Below, piece after piece: positions 63,577 through 64,000 of a stretch of DNA of 64,000 nucleotides. The stretch comes from CAIXRL01 sp964619155 (lineage in GTDB: Bacteria > Eisenbacteria > RBG-16-71-46). Numbering within the stretch: the first letter of the stretch is position 1; every line of letters begins with the position of its first letter. The notes under the pieces are model-generated. The model was not told the origin of the DNA, made no database searches, and worked only from the letters and a program-made list of their open reading frames with translations. The position numbers and the translations under genes are program-made. Where the stretch lies: contig CAZUEM010000001.1 in assembly GCA_964619155.1 (NCBI GenBank), positions 23,719-87,718 on the forward strand. Direction: 5' to 3'.

Positions 63577-63601
63577 TTCGTACGTTCGGGCGCGGGCGCC
63601 G

Positions 63602-63820
63602 TCAGACCGCCGCGGTGGCCGTCGCGCGGCCGCGCACGGCCTTCTCGACCTTGCCGCTGCGCAGGCAGCGCGTGCAGACCACGACGTTCCGGGCGCGGCC
63701 GTCGACCCGCGCGCGGACGGACTGCAGGTTCGCGTTGAACGTGCGCTTGGTCTTGTTGTTCGCGTGGCTGACGTTCTGGCCGGCCATGCGACCCTTGCCG
63801 CACACGGAGCACTTCGCCAT
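63602..63820 (-). CDS. rpmB: Large-subunit ribosomal protein bL28
   Basis: This 72-residue protein has the bL28 hallmarks MAKCSVCGKGRMAGQNVSHANNK... in short motifs CSVCGKG, NVSHANNKTKR, RARVDGRARNVVVCTRCLRSGKV. Zinc ligands C4/C7 and C49/C52 are present, so this is the zinc-binding form. Basic throughout, it joins the 50S subunit. It has its own promoter and ribosome site (AGGAG) and is the only clearly intact gene on the minus strand. Confidence 0.96.
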   Translation of the reverse strand: MAKCSVCGKGRMAGQNVSHANNKTKRTFNANLQSVRARVDGRARNVVVCTRCLRSGKVEKAVRGRATATAAV

Positions 63821-63903
63821 GGGACTCTCCTGAGGGTGTGACGCCGCGCCCCGGACCGGCGGACTTCCTCCGCGGGGCCTGCGGAGCTGAAAGAGGACGC
63901 GGG

Positions 63904-63933
63904 ACTATAGAGGAGCCGCCCGGGCGCTGGCAA
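63904..63933 (-). promoter_or_regulatory. Promoter of rpmB
   Basis: On the minus strand, TTGCCA (63933-63928), an 18-bp spacer and TATAGT (63909-63904). Both boxes match the sigma-70 consensus at five of six positions. The rpmB start codon lies 83 bp downstream. Confidence 0.65.
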
Positions 63934-63956
63934 GCCGGGCCGCGGCCGGTGTGGGA

Positions 63957-64000
63957 CGTCAGTGAAAATGACCCCGGCTAACGCGTCAGTGATTCTGTCC
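63957..64000. mobile_element. Probable IS21-type insertion-sequence end (truncated by the window)
   Basis: CGTCAGTGA occurs at 63957-63965 and 63984-63992, 27 bp apart, each followed by A/T-rich bases then TGACCCC or TGTCC. Multiple GTCAGT-type repeats with this spacing at an edge are characteristic of IS21-family termini. The transposase genes would lie outside the window. The similarity is by eye, so the family assignment is tentative. Confidence 0.4.

Overview
This is a very GC-rich (roughly 70 percent or more) bacterial scaffold. A run of exactly 100 Ns at 25498-25597 suggests a metagenome or draft assembly. It encodes a division and cell-wall (dcw) cluster with a meso-DAP-type MurE, an FMN-riboswitch-controlled riboflavin operon, DUF2723 and YfhO membrane proteins, and a secreted propeller protein ending in a FlgD-like / T9SS-type sorting domain. 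Together these point to a diderm of the FCB side of the tree. Candidatus Eisenbacteria or a close relative is my best guess; this is inference, not proof.

Layout. (1) 1-1902: a gene-poor, lower-GC stretch with short direct repeats and minus-strand remnants of a secreted Ig-like / NHL-propeller protein that carries in-frame stops. (2) 1903-6965: a compact integrative element of about 5 kb: TraG/VirD4-like DNA-pump ATPase, replication-relaxation protein, two small unknown proteins, a small membrane protein, excisionase and tyrosine integrase. It abuts an intact tRNA-Lys(TTT) at 7017-7092. (3) 7093-9457: chromosomal genes: an orphan zinc-finger (anti-sigma type) protein behind a strong leader hairpin, a divergent YchF-like GTPase and a small outer-membrane-type protein. 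(4) 9496-13683: promoter, FMN riboswitch, terminator, then ribD-ribE-ribBA-ribH-nusB. (5) 13683-44781: about 31 kb of co-directional, mostly overlapping genes for surface glycan assembly. It has ten glycosyltransferases in all (GT4-type and GT2-type), a Wzx-type flippase, an asparagine-synthase-like amidotransferase, a GDP-heptose activation pair, methyltransferases, and membrane glycosyltransferases of the DUF2723, YfhO and GT-C types, with a polyprenyl-phosphate-mannose synthase-like GT2. (6) 44846-61849: the dcw cluster in the order mraZ, STAS, rsmH, ftsL, ftsI, murE, murF, mraY, murD, ftsW, murG, murC, ftsQ, ftsA, ftsZ. It is led by a promoter and five 10-bp-phased MraZ boxes. murB and ddl are absent here. 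(7) 61855-64000: a TPR protein, convergent rpmB (L28) with its own promoter, and at the very edge what looks like the end of an IS21-type insertion sequence.

How it fits together: apart from the remnants at the left and rpmB at the right, every gene is on the plus strand. From ribD to 44781 no intergenic gap exceeds about 32 bp, so the riboflavin operon and glycan genes could form one very long transcription array. The glycan block reads as one pathway: nucleotide-sugar activation, cytoplasmic assembly on a lipid carrier, flipping, and transfer from polyprenyl-phosphate sugars outside the membrane. The dcw block supplies peptidoglycan precursors and the divisome.

Most unusual points: the minimal integrative element with a possible PD-(D/E)XK-type relaxosome protein, a STAS-domain gene lacking the usual phospho-serine motif inside the dcw cluster, the five-box MraZ operator, and a probable O-mannosylation module.
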